DNA of 7,319 nucleotides from Betaproteobacteria bacterium (GTDB taxonomy: Bacteria; Pseudomonadota; Gammaproteobacteria; Burkholderiales; Burkholderiaceae). Positions 1-7,278 of the stretch are shown one piece after another. The position numbers and the translations under genes are program-made. The stretch covers positions 1 through 7,319 of the forward strand of contig RFXC01000209.1 in assembly GCA_009921765.1 (NCBI GenBank). The letters run 5' to 3'. Below the pieces are notes generated by a model. The model saw only the letters and a program-made list of their open reading frames with translations, was not told where the DNA came from and ran no database searches. Position 1 is the stretch's first letter. Each line of letters begins with the position of its first letter.

Positions 1-3000
1 ACGTAGAGAACGACACGTTCAAATATGCCATCGTTGACCCGGCCAATGCGCCTCCAGGCGTGAATGCCGCGCTGGGCGTGGACGGCGGTGACTTCAACAT
101 CGATGCCAACACGGGTGAGTTGTTTTTCGACCTCGATCTCGATAACAACGGTACCAATGAGTATGCGGTGAGTTTTGAGTCGCCGCGCGACGCGAACAGT
201 GATGGTGTGTACCTCGTGATCGTTCGGGTCTATCACGAGGCAAGCAACACCGAGAATTTCCTTTACCTCGAAGTCGTGGTCACCAACGAAGATGAACCGG
301 GAATGGGGATCATCCGGCGAGGGGAGAACGCACTCACCGCTGCGCCCCGTCAGGGGGACACGCTGGTGGCTGCACTCGATGAGCCCGATGACGAAGGGGC
401 AATCTCTGGCTGGGAGTGGTTCGCCGATGGCGTCAAGATTTCCGGGGCTCAAACCTCACAGCTGGTGCTGACTGAATCGCTGATCGGCCGGAAGATTTCA
501 TTCAAGGTGACTTACGACGATTTCGGGTCATTCGACGGTGGGCAGCCTGACTCGGTCACCTCCGATCCGACGCTCCCCGTGCTCCCGGCAAACACCGCGC
601 CCAAACTGGTCGCCACCTCCTCTCTGAGCCCGATTTCCTACCAGCTTGGCGGGCAGGCGATTTCCATTCCAGTTGCGACGCGGTTCTCTGATACCGATAT
701 CGGGGACAAACTCTCCTACAGTCTCCGCGACAGCACCGGGGTGCCACTGGCTGCCGGCCTCACGATCAGCGCTGAGGGCGTGATCGCGGGCTCCCCCACC
801 GCAGACTGGCTGGGCGCAACCCGAACCATTCTGGTGACGGCAACGGACATGTCGGGCGCCTCGGCGACCGAGACTGTCACGGTCACGGTCACGGCGGCCG
901 CCAATGGCCTCTATGTGCGAAGCCTGTCAGCGCAAATGACCGACTACGATGCCAAATCGGGCACCGCGACTGCCACGGCCTATCGCAGCGCGGTAGGCAC
1001 CCAGCTTGCCTCGGGTCGGATCTCTGCGCTGTTTTCGTCTACAACCGACGGGGTGGGGACGGGCGCTGATGTCAGCCGCGCCAATTTGCTGCAACTGCTC
1101 GATTCCGATCCTCTGACTGGAACGGTGCCGTTTGTTTCGCTGCCGATCGCCTCGACCCTGACCAACGGAACCCTCCGCGGGCGCATGGCCCTGACGCTGG
1201 CGATGGAAGGTCTTCCCGAGGTCAGCGTTGATCTGGCGGTCCGGTTGGTAACGACGGACGGTGCCTCCGTCATCTATGTTGACGGGAATCAGGCGCCCAA
1301 CAGTCTGGTGTCTTTCCTCGACGGTGTTGTGCTTGGAAGGACTGGCGGGGATGCATCCCGACCAGCGCTGAATTTCGATCTGCTGCGATTGCTTGACCAG
1401 GGCTTGAGCACGTCGGCGAAGGGGCTGCTCGCTCAGGTCATCTCCGATGATCTCGACGCCAGGTTCTCGCTCACCTTCTCGGGATTGCCGATCTATGACG
1501 TGAACGGCGCTCCGCTTTCCGGGCTGGACGTCTCGGTTGCCATCGATGACACACCGAACCGTGCGCCTTCCATCACAATGCCGCATACGGGGAGCAAGCT
1601 CGCCATCAGCTTGCCGGCAGGCTCAACGGTTGGGTTGGGCGCCCTGCTCGGGGATATCAATTCAGATCTTTCCGCCGCGGGTGACCTCTTCAACGATACC
1701 GTTTCCGACCCGAACGCCGGAGACACCCTCTATTTCCTGGTGGGCAAGCCCACGTCGGGCAATCTGGTCTGGAAGGGCGACGTGGTGGTGTTCCCCTCGG
1801 CCGGTGAAACGCTCCCGGTGGGTTTCAAAGGGAACGAGGGCAGAGTCTGGCTGGTGGTGGCGGCCTCCGAGGTAGGGCGCCTGGAGTACCGGGCCAACCC
1901 TTCCATCGCGGCAGCCACAGCGGTTTCGCAGGAGGAAGCGGCGGGTCTGATGGTGGCCGTGGTGGATCAGGCGGGCGCCATGTCCGCACCGTCTCAGGTT
2001 GCCATCACGGTCTCGGGTTCGCCTGTACCGTCGGTGCTGGGATTGGTCGGCGATGACGCGAGGCTGGTCGACCTCTCAACGCAGGTCCCCGGGTTGGTCG
2101 CCGGTGCCGTTCTGCCGTCAGGCGCTACTGCCAGAGTGATGGCCGTACCCACCAACGGCGTTCTTTACAAGGCGTCGGGCACAACGCTCACGGAACTCAA
2201 GGTGGGCGACACCGTCGCCCACACCGACATCATCAGGTTCGATCCGGTCAACGCGCTGGGCGCGACAACCCCGGTGCGCGATGACCTGATTCTTCGCCAG
2301 CACGACTCGAACGGCGTCAGCTTCCGCCGTATCGACTTCTCGCTTGCCGTTGCTGCGCCCGACGCGATCCCCACGGCACTCACCCTGACGCCGTCGGCCG
2401 CATCGGTGGCCGAGGGCACGTTGATCGCTCAAGATCTGGTTGTGGCCACCGTATCTGTTGGTGGCAGCAGCACCGTCAACTACACCCTGACCGGTGCGGA
2501 CGCGGGGCTGTTCAAGCTCACCAGCGATACGAGCGGCACCAAGCTGGTAATGGTGGGAGGCGTGACCACGCCCGACTTCGAGACCAAGAAGTCTTACGCC
2601 GTGCGCGTAAACGCAGACAACCCCAACGTTGGAATTGCCGGCTCGGTGGAAGCCTCTCAAGACTTCACGGTGTCTGTCACCAACGCGCCCGACACCCTGG
2701 AACTCCGCCGCAATTCGGTCACGCTCACCGATTACGATGCCAATGGCGTTGCAAGGCCCGCGACGGTTCTGGGTACGATCTCAACCTCTGCGGGGCGTAC
2801 CACCCTGGGTTTCGATGCCGCTGCTGCCGGGGTGGGTTTTACCCGCGCCAACCTGGTCAAGCTTTTCGACACCACGCCTGGCAACGGCAAAGCGCCAACG
2901 GTCAGCTTCGAGCTCGACCTGCAAAATCCTGCGCTCATCCAGGCGGGGAGTTTGCAGCTCAATGTTGCACTCGAGGCGCGCTCTGGCGCGCTCGGCAATG

Positions 3001-4826
3001 CGCTGCCGATGACCGTCACCTTCCCGGTCACCATGAATCTGGTCAACCAGAACGGGGTGATCTCCTTCGGGTTGCCTACCCAGACCACGACCATGGCGCT
3101 CGCGGTGGGCAGCATGTCGCTGGGGTCGCTCAAGCTGGGCAATCTCGATTCGGACTTCTTCAAGGTCTCAAATACTGGCTCGTCAACCACGCCCAGTTCG
3201 CTCTCCATCAAGCTTGATAGCCTGTTCTCCAAAGCCGAGGCCGACAAGGTGTCGCTCGCCTCGCTCGGGCAGGGTGGCGCAGTCGGGTTTGCGGGGGTGG
3301 TCGCTGCTGCGGCGCTCGGCGATAAAAAGCTGTCTGATCTGGTGGCGCTCGCACGTGATGTCACCACGCTCTCGCCCGATGTGGCCGATACGCCGCTGGG
3401 CCGTATCGTCGAGATCCTGAAAGACACCGTCACGGTACCGACCAGTCTCAGCACGATGAAATTCTCCGAGGCCCTGCGCCTGGGGGCGAAACTTGTGCTG
3501 CCCGACAATCTAGGCGGCGCAACGTTGCGCGAAGCGGTCGGGCTTGGTTTCAAGGTGCTTGATTTGCCTCCGACCTTGTCTACAGCGGGCTCGCTGCTCA
3601 AGGTGATGCGTGATGCCATCGATCTTCCGGCCAGCCTGGAAGGCACGCTGGGAACCCTAAAGGGGCGGCTGGCAACCAACGCTTCCGAGCTTCAGCTTCT
3701 TGACAATATCGAGACGCTCACGCGCGCTGTGCTCGGAACCAGCACCACGCCTTACTCGCTCTCGCTTGCCGACAAGACCATCCCGCAGTTGCTTGACATG
3801 ATCGTAGCCAGCGGGCTGGGGTCGATGAAGCTCTCCGACATCAGTTCCAAAGTCGAGCAGGCGTTTGGCGGCTACAAGGTTCCCCAGGTGCTTTCACTCG
3901 CGTCGGACATCGCGGAGAACCTCTACGGTCCGATGACGCTCAGCACCATGCTTACCAAGGCCAATTCGGCGATCACGCTGCCCGCGTCGTCGTCGTCCCT
4001 TGGCGGACAAACGCTCAGCCAGCTGCTCGACATCGCCCAGGCGTTGGTCGTGCTCGGCGACATGCTGCAGGGCGGCTCAACCGAGCTGGCTGCGCTCACT
4101 GGTGGCTCCACCACCGTGGCGGCGTTGGTCAACCTGGTCCAGAGCGCAGTCACCGTCGACGGCAAGATCTCGGGTCGCTCGCTCGGCAATCTGCTTGAGC
4201 TGATGGACAGCACCTTCAAGGTGAGCGAGGCGTTGGGTACAGGCAACTCGCTGACCGAGTTGGTGAATGATCTGCGTAACGACATGGTCGACCTCGACAC
4301 CATGGTTCACCTAGCGAGTCGCGCGGTGTTCAGTGACAATGGGGAGCTGTCCGTGCGCGTTGATCTGCCCGACGCAATGGGCCTGCTCAGTGCCGAGGAC
4401 ACGGTGATCCATTCGCTTTCCTTCAAGGCGGCGTTGGCGGCGGCGCCCAACTCTGCGCCCAGTCTGGTGGCCCCCACTGGGACTCCCTCGTCGACCATCG
4501 ACCCGCAGGGCCCCACCTTCAACTTCGGCAAATTCCTGCTTGGTGGCACCGCTTCAGGTGGCGACGCCGGCGACTCTGTGAAGGGCATCTGGGTGACCAA
4601 TCCCGCCACGGGTTCGTTCACGTTCAACGGCAAGACCTTGCTTGCAGGTGAGCGGGCGTTCGTTCCCCTTGGCTCCAGCGGCACGAGCACGGTCCAGGAT
4701 CTTGAGGATCTGGTCTTCAACTCGGGCACTGCGGCGACAGGTACTTCAATTCCAATGTCCTACATCGTTGAAGACAGCCGCGGTGCATTGAGTCTGCCCA
4801 CAACTTACAACTACACGGTCATCTGA
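1..4826 (+). CDS. Giant modular cadherin/Ig-like surface or secreted protein (adhesin-like), 5'-truncated by the window edge
   Basis: The frame is open from base 3 to the TGA at 4824-4826 (1607 residues). The GTG at 60 is an internal Val codon inside a domain, so the true start lies upstream. Domains in order, by nucleotide: cadherin-like with Ca-type acidic motifs (3-300); Ig-like repeat with an SGWEWFADG core (306-590); dystroglycan/He_PIG-type putative Ig domain (591-903); unrecognised module A1 (909-1556); module B1 (1560-2016); related module B2 (2022-2364); second cadherin-like domain with VAEGT and DFETKKSYAV motifs (2370-2697); module A2 (from 2697) carrying a helical tandem-repeat insert (about 3249-4335); and final module B3 (4449-4823). 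There is no cysteine. This architecture is typical of very large secreted adhesins, often exported by type I systems in Gram-negatives. However, no RTX nonapeptides, LPXTG, PEP-CTERM or C-terminal barrel is visible, so export route and anchoring are unknown. The adhesion role is inferred from domain type. The coding call is very secure; the exact function is not. Confidence 0.93.
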   Translation, partial: VENDTFKYAIVDPANAPPGVNAALGVDGGDFNIDANTGELFFDLDLDNNGTNEYAVSFESPRDANSDGVYLVIVRVYHEASNTENFLYLEVVVTNEDEPGMGIIRRGENALTAAPRQGDTLVAALDEPDDEGAISGWEWFADGVKISGAQTSQLVLTESLIGRKISFKVTYDDFGSFDGGQPDSVTSDPTLPVLPANTAPKLVATSSLSPISYQLGGQAISIPVATRFSDTDIGDKLSYSLRDSTGVPLAAGLTISAEGVIAGSPTADWLGATRTILVTATDMSGASATETVTVTVTAAANGLYVRSLSAQMTDYDAKSGTATATAYRSAVGTQLASGRISALFSSTTDGVGTGADVSRANLLQLLDSDPLTGTVPFVSLPIASTLTNGTLRGRMALTLAMEGLPEVSVDLAVRLVTTDGASVIYVDGNQAPNSLVSFLDGVVLGRTGGDASRPALNFDLLRLLDQGLSTSAKGLLAQVISDDLDARFSLTFSGLPIYDVNGAPLSGLDVSVAIDDTPNRAPSITMPHTGSKLAISLPAGSTVGLGALLGDINSDLSAAGDLFNDTVSDPNAGDTLYFLVGKPTSGNLVWKGDVVVFPSAGETLPVGFKGNEGRVWLVVAASEVGRLEYRANPSIAAATAVSQEEAAGLMVAVVDQAGAMSAPSQVAITVSGSPVPSVLGLVGDDARLVDLSTQVPGLVAGAVLPSGATARVMAVPTNGVLYKASGTTLTELKVGDTVAHTDIIRFDPVNALGATTPVRDDLILRQHDSNGVSFRRIDFSLAVAAPDAIPTALTLTPSAASVAEGTLIAQDLVVATVSVGGSSTVNYTLTGADAGLFKLTSDTSGTKLVMVGGVTTPDFETKKSYAVRVNADNPNVGIAGSVEASQDFTVSVTNAPDTLELRRNSVTLTDYDANGVARPATVLGTISTSAGRTTLGFDAAAAGVGFTRANLVKLFDTTPGNGKAPTVSFELDLQNPALIQAGSLQLNVALEARSGALGNALPMTVTFPVTMNLVNQNGVISFGLPTQTTTMALAVGSMSLGSLKLGNLDSDFFKVSNTGSSTTPSSLSIKLDSLFSKAEADKVSLASLGQGGAVGFAGVVAAAALGDKKLSDLVALARDVTTLSPDVADTPLGRIVEILKDTVTVPTSLSTMKFSEALRLGAKLVLPDNLGGATLREAVGLGFKVLDLPPTLSTAGSLLKVMRDAIDLPASLEGTLGTLKGRLATNASELQLLDNIETLTRAVLGTSTTPYSLSLADKTIPQLLDMIVASGLGSMKLSDISSKVEQAFGGYKVPQVLSLASDIAENLYGPMTLSTMLTKANSAITLPASSSSLGGQTLSQLLDIAQALVVLGDMLQGGSTELAALTGGSTTVAALVNLVQSAVTVDGKISGRSLGNLLELMDSTFKVSEALGTGNSLTELVNDLRNDMVDLDTMVHLASRAVFSDNGELSVRVDLPDAMGLLSAEDTVIHSLSFKAALAAAPNSAPSLVAPTGTPSSTIDPQGPTFNFGKFLLGGTASGGDAGDSVKGIWVTNPATGSFTFNGKTLLAGERAFVPLGSSGTSTVQDLEDLVFNSGTAATGTSIPMSYIVEDSRGALSLPTTYNYTVI
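909..1556 (+). repeat. Protein-level repeat: module A, copy 1, inside the giant protein
   Basis: This roughly 215-residue unit has a divergent second copy beginning at 2697. Both open with L-x-x-R and then TDYDA. Both carry a GVG...RANL-x-x-L-x-D block followed by a P-x-x-G-x-x-P-x-VS stretch, then a G-x-L...AL segment and a VI strand. After this, copy 1 has only a short Leu-rich linker (LLRLLDQGLSTSAKGLLAQV) before closing with a strand block (FSLTFSGLP...LDVSVAID). I do not recognise the family. The alternating hydrophobic pattern suggests a beta-sandwich with a small helical element. The repeat is visible in protein only; the DNA copies have diverged. Confidence 0.7.
2697..4446 (+). repeat. 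Protein-level repeat: module A, copy 2, enlarged by a helical insert
   Basis: The first part (about 2697-3230) matches copy 1 along its length: LELRRNSVTLTDYDA at the start, FTRANLVKLFD in the middle, then GVISFG. The closing part (about 4330-4440, ELSVRVDLPDAMG...HSLSFKAAL) matches the closing strands of copy 1. Between them lies a helical repeat region of roughly 360 residues, where copy 1 has about 65 residues. Each A copy is followed by a B-type module starting with x-APS (1560 and 4449), so the duplicated unit is an A-B pair. The copies are too divergent in DNA to be a recent duplication. Confidence 0.65.
3249..4335 (+). repeat. Helical Leu-rich tandem repeats of about 20-23 residues within the giant protein
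   Basis: This stretch differs sharply from the surrounding beta-rich domains. It reads as about a dozen degenerate units of the form [T/K]-[L/F]-S-x-L-L-x-L-A, then a few residues, then [V/L]-P-x-x-L-x-[G/S]. The best preserved run has helix-ending prolines encoded at 3438, 3501, 3567 and 3627, a spacing of 21, 22 and 20 codons. Example units are TMKFSEALRLGAKLVLP, ATLREAVGLGFKVLDLP and QTLSQLLDIAQALVVLG. Each unit looks like one amphipathic helix plus a loop, which could stack into a solenoid or form a long bundle. It does not match the leucine-rich, TPR, HEAT or ankyrin consensus as far as I can judge by eye. Function is unknown; a spacer or ligand-binding arm is a guess. Confidence 0.65.
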
Positions 4827-4846
4827 CCAGAGCCGCCATGGCGACA

Positions 4847-4877
4847 CCGCCGTGACGCGTATCACGCGTAACGGCGG
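4847..4877. repeat. Near-perfect inverted repeat (hairpin) between the giant gene and the barrel gene
   Basis: The arms at 4847-4860 (CCGCCGTGACGCGT) and 4864-4877 (ACGCGTAACGGCGG) pair over 14 positions with one mismatch (G4854 opposite A4870), around a three-base ATC loop. The inner hexamers ACGCGT are themselves palindromic. The hairpin begins 21 bases after the stop of the giant gene and ends 12 bases before the ATG at 4890. No T-run follows in the + direction, so a standard intrinsic terminator is unlikely. The right arm contains the only purine-rich GGCGG stretch upstream of the ATG, so folding could limit translation of the barrel gene. Other possibilities are an mRNA-stability or processing hairpin, a protein-binding operator, or a dispersed palindromic element. 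Confidence 0.75.
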
Positions 4878-4889
4878 AATCGCCGGCAA

Positions 4890-6032
4890 ATGGCTTCGAT
4901 TCACGCACCTCACGACATGCCGATGGCATCTATCCCGCGGTGGGTGACAGTCGCCTTGCCTGAGCGATGGGTTGTAACGCGATGTGCCGCTGTTTTGGCG
5001 GCAGCGGCTCTGCTGCATTCCACGGGGCCTGCGCTCTCGGCGCCGCTTGATGCGTTGCTGGAAGCGGGGCCGCACACCAAGGCTGGGACCGGGTTCCTCG
5101 AGCTGTCGAGCGATGGCATGAGCAAGCAGCTGGACTTGCTGCGCCTTCGTCCGGAAGGCCTGACGGACGACGCTGCGGGCGTGCTGCGTGGATTTCGGTT
5201 GCGGGCGGGGTACGGCGTCAATTCCCGTCTGTGGATTGACGGAGGGTTTTTTCGGCGACAGATTTTTTATGGCGGACTGGGCCCGTTTTTCAATGGCTGG
5301 CAACTTGGCGGTCAGTGGCGCCTGCGCGAATCATTGGGCCGATGGTCGGGCCCGGATGTTTCGCTTCGGCTGAACGCATGGGGCAATGAATCTGGAACCA
5401 TCTCGGTTCCCCGCGGCACGCTCGAAAGGTACCGGAGCTTTGATCTGCTGGATTCGCTCTCGGTCAATGGAGCAAGCGATCGCCAGCTTCAGACCGACCT
5501 GGTCAGCACATGGTGGAACGGTGGCTCGGTGTGGTCGCTGTTTGCCGGTACGGGAGTGGGCCGGGTCTCGGTTGATTCCATCACTGCCTCGGTTGGGCCC
5601 TTTTCGACCACCTGGCGAGGGGGCCGCTTCGACAGCGATCTCATTCAGTCGCTAGCGCCGACTTTGGGTATCAGCGATGCGCTTGCAACCATCAACTATC
5701 AGACCCGGTTCGTCCATGGTGGCGCGGGGGTGCGGGTGCCGCTTGGAAACTGGGCGATCCGCGGTGGCTACCAGTATTTTTCGATTCATCGCGATGGTGT
5801 GGATGCGTTCATCAATTCGCGGTCGACCGACAACACGCCCTATCGCATCAACCATACCCTGCTGGGCGAGGTCGCCTATCGCATGGCGCCGGGGATGCGC
5901 GTGTTCGTGCGCGGACAGGCAATGAGCAATCAGATGCTTTCCGAAATGCCGCTTCTTTACAACTCGCTCACCGCGCGGCGCTTCAATGAACGCTACGGCA
6001 TTCTGTCGGCGGGCGTGATGGCCAGCTTCTAG
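4890..6032 (+). CDS. Secreted outer-membrane beta-barrel protein, family not recognised
   Basis: The 380-residue product has an export signal: Arg31 followed by a hydrophobic stretch (CAAVLAAAALL, about 32-42) and a likely cleavage site near ALSA at 48-51. The mature part has many short strands with alternating hydrophobic and polar residues, aromatic girdle-like Tyr/Trp/Phe and Gly-rich turns, for example GFRLRAGYGV (101-110), WSLFAGTGVGRVSV (215-228), WAIRGGYQYFSI (288-299) and YGILSAGVMASF (369-380). The terminal Phe fits the beta-signal read by the BAM complex. The 30-residue lead before the hydrophobic core is long, so starts at ATG 4917, ATG 4923 or GTG 4944 are possible; none has a clear ribosome-binding site. 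Position after a giant adhesin-like gene and just before a WecA-type gene suggests a cell-surface role, such as anchoring, export or polysaccharide passage. No enzyme motif such as that of PagP or a phospholipase was seen. The outer-membrane call is solid; the function is unknown. Confidence 0.85.
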   Translation: MASIHAPHDMPMASIPRWVTVALPERWVVTRCAAVLAAAALLHSTGPALSAPLDALLEAGPHTKAGTGFLELSSDGMSKQLDLLRLRPEGLTDDAAGVLRGFRLRAGYGVNSRLWIDGGFFRRQIFYGGLGPFFNGWQLGGQWRLRESLGRWSGPDVSLRLNAWGNESGTISVPRGTLERYRSFDLLDSLSVNGASDRQLQTDLVSTWWNGGSVWSLFAGTGVGRVSVDSITASVGPFSTTWRGGRFDSDLIQSLAPTLGISDALATINYQTRFVHGGAGVRVPLGNWAIRGGYQYFSIHRDGVDAFINSRSTDNTPYRINHTLLGEVAYRMAPGMRVFVRGQAMSNQMLSEMPLLYNSLTARRFNERYGILSAGVMASF

Positions 6033-6042
6033 CGCACACACC

Positions 6043-7230
6043 ATGCTGGAAATTCTGACGCTATTCGACAGCCTGCTGCTACCCAGTCTCCTTGCGACGC
6101 TGCTCGGGACGGTGCTTGCAATCGGATGGCTCATCGATCGCGCGCCGGGGCTGGGTCTGCTCGACCGCCCGGGTGGCCGAAAGCATCATGCCCAGCCTAC
6201 CCCTCTGGTGGGGGGCTTGGGCATCGGCTTCGGCCTGATTGTGATCTGGCTGCTGGTGCCTGCGCTTCGCCCCGACCCCTGGCTCATTGCGGGGTTTGTC
6301 GCGCTGCTTGCGCTTGGTGCGATCGATGATCACCGCGAACTGCCCGCGCTCCAGAAGCTTGGGATAGAACTGGTCGTGGTGGCGGTCGCACTGGCGGCCG
6401 CGGGCGTCACGTTGGGCCATCTCGGGACGCTCCTGCCCGGTATCGAGGTGCATCCCCTCTGGCTTGGTTGGCCGATTGCGGTGTTTGGCGTAGCGAGCGT
6501 CCTGAACGCGCTCAACATGATTGATGGCGTTGACGGACTCTCGGGGGGCATTTCGTTTGCAGGATTTGCCGCACTCGCCGCTGCGGCGGGTCTGTCAGGG
6601 GATGCCGCACTGATGCAGATGGCGCTTGTTCCCTGCGCGGCCGTTGCAGGGTTCCTGGGCTACAACCTGCGCTTTCCCGGGCGGCCGGCTGCGCGCGTGT
6701 TCCTGGGTGACGCCGGAAGCCTGTCAGTAGGTTTTCTGCTGGGCGTTTATGCGATCGTGATCTGCCAGAACACATCGGTCCCGGCTATCACCACCGTGTG
6801 GGCGGTGGCGTTGCCACTGCTCGACGGCCTGACAGTGATCCAGCGGAGATCAGCCCGCGGGGTGAGCGTCACGCAACCAGGCGCCGATCATCTCCATCAC
6901 CTGCTGCGCGCCTGGGGGCTGGGCGCCACAGCGATTACTGCAGCTGAAACGGGGCTTGCCCTGGCGTTCGCAGGGCTGGGCATTGTGCTGTGGCAAGCAG
7001 GTGCAGAGGAGTGGGTGAGCCTCTTTCTGCTGCTGCTCCTCGCGCTTGTGTTCCGCGCCGGGAGCGATCGCGCCTGGCAGATGCTGCGGGAGCGCGAGGC
7101 TGACACGCGTTCGCCGATCCGCGCTGATGATCCGGACGATGACTCCGTGGCGCTCGCAGGGAATGCCTCGCTGGACGCAGCACAAGGCAGCGGGATGCCG
7201 GAGACGCGTTCGGGCAACGGCGAGCGTTAG
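6043..7230 (+). CDS. wecA: WecA/RfbT-type undecaprenyl-phosphate HexNAc-1-phosphate transferase
   Basis: This inner-membrane enzyme of the MraY/WecA (glycosyltransferase 4) family moves a HexNAc-1-phosphate, usually GlcNAc-1-P, from its UDP donor to undecaprenyl phosphate, the first step in building O-antigen or other surface polysaccharide. Family motifs appear in order: DRPGGRKHH (41-49) and PLVGG (54-58); the Asp pair D95-D96 in GAIDDHREL; NALNMIDGVDGLSGG (155-169) with catalytic-region Asp161 and Asp164; FLGDAGS (220-226); and the cytoplasmic-loop histidine motif DHLHH (282-286). About ten or eleven hydrophobic segments fill residues 1-340. A hydrophilic tail of about 50 residues (346-395), with an acidic ADDPDDDS patch, extends beyond the last helix and makes the protein somewhat longer than the 367-residue E. 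coli WecA. The ATG follows the barrel gene's stop by 10 bases without a clear ribosome-binding site, suggesting translational coupling. Sugar specificity cannot be read from sequence; MraY is less likely because the HLHH-type loop and DRPGGRKHH start are of WecA type. Confidence 0.93.
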   Translation: MLEILTLFDSLLLPSLLATLLGTVLAIGWLIDRAPGLGLLDRPGGRKHHAQPTPLVGGLGIGFGLIVIWLLVPALRPDPWLIAGFVALLALGAIDDHRELPALQKLGIELVVVAVALAAAGVTLGHLGTLLPGIEVHPLWLGWPIAVFGVASVLNALNMIDGVDGLSGGISFAGFAALAAAAGLSGDAALMQMALVPCAAVAGFLGYNLRFPGRPAARVFLGDAGSLSVGFLLGVYAIVICQNTSVPAITTVWAVALPLLDGLTVIQRRSARGVSVTQPGADHLHHLLRAWGLGATAITAAETGLALAFAGLGIVLWQAGAEEWVSLFLLLLLALVFRAGSDRAWQMLREREADTRSPIRADDPDDDSVALAGNASLDAAQGSGMPETRSGNGER

Positions 7231-7243
7231 GGCTTACAGACCG

Positions 7244-7260
7244 CCTGGGTAGACCCCAGG
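7244..7260. terminator. Small GC-rich hairpin after the wecA-like gene, possible bidirectional terminator
   Basis: CCTGGG (7244-7249) and CCCAGG (7255-7260) form a perfect six-base-pair stem with a TAGAC loop, 13 bases after the TAG of the wecA-like gene. It sits between two apparently convergent coding ends (7230 and 7279), where a terminator is expected. No T-run follows on either strand, so it is at best a weak or Rho-assisted terminator. Confidence 0.35.
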
Positions 7261-7278
7261 GTCACGCTGGCCAGTGAG

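Noticed and set aside
60..62. GTG at 60 as the start of the giant gene
   Set aside because: The same frame is open back to base 3 and encodes sensible domain sequence (VENDTFKYAIVDPANAPPG) continuous with the cadherin-like domain; the codon is internal.
872..893. Short tandem GGTCAC-like repeats
   Set aside because: They simply encode a Val-Thr beta-strand (VTVTVT) at the end of the Ig-like domain; no sign of a functional DNA repeat.
927..1586. Minus-strand open frame of 219 codons
   Set aside because: Arg/Gln-rich composition without domains, opposite conserved module A1; a shadow frame.
2732..3679. Long open frame on the minus strand (315 codons) opposite the giant gene
   Set aside because: It lies wholly inside a clearly coding + strand region with recognisable domains. 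Its product is Ser/Ala/Arg-rich without any motif, as expected for an antisense shadow in GC-rich DNA.
3985..3998. GTC-type triplet run
   Set aside because: Only four units, encoding a Ser stretch in a repeat loop; too short to argue for phase variation and it is in triplets, so length change would not shift the frame.
4834..4843. CGCCATGGCG palindrome with an ATG after the giant gene
   Set aside because: The ATG opens no meaningful reading frame (ATG GCG ACA CCG CCG TGA, stop after five codons) and the palindrome is only ten bases.
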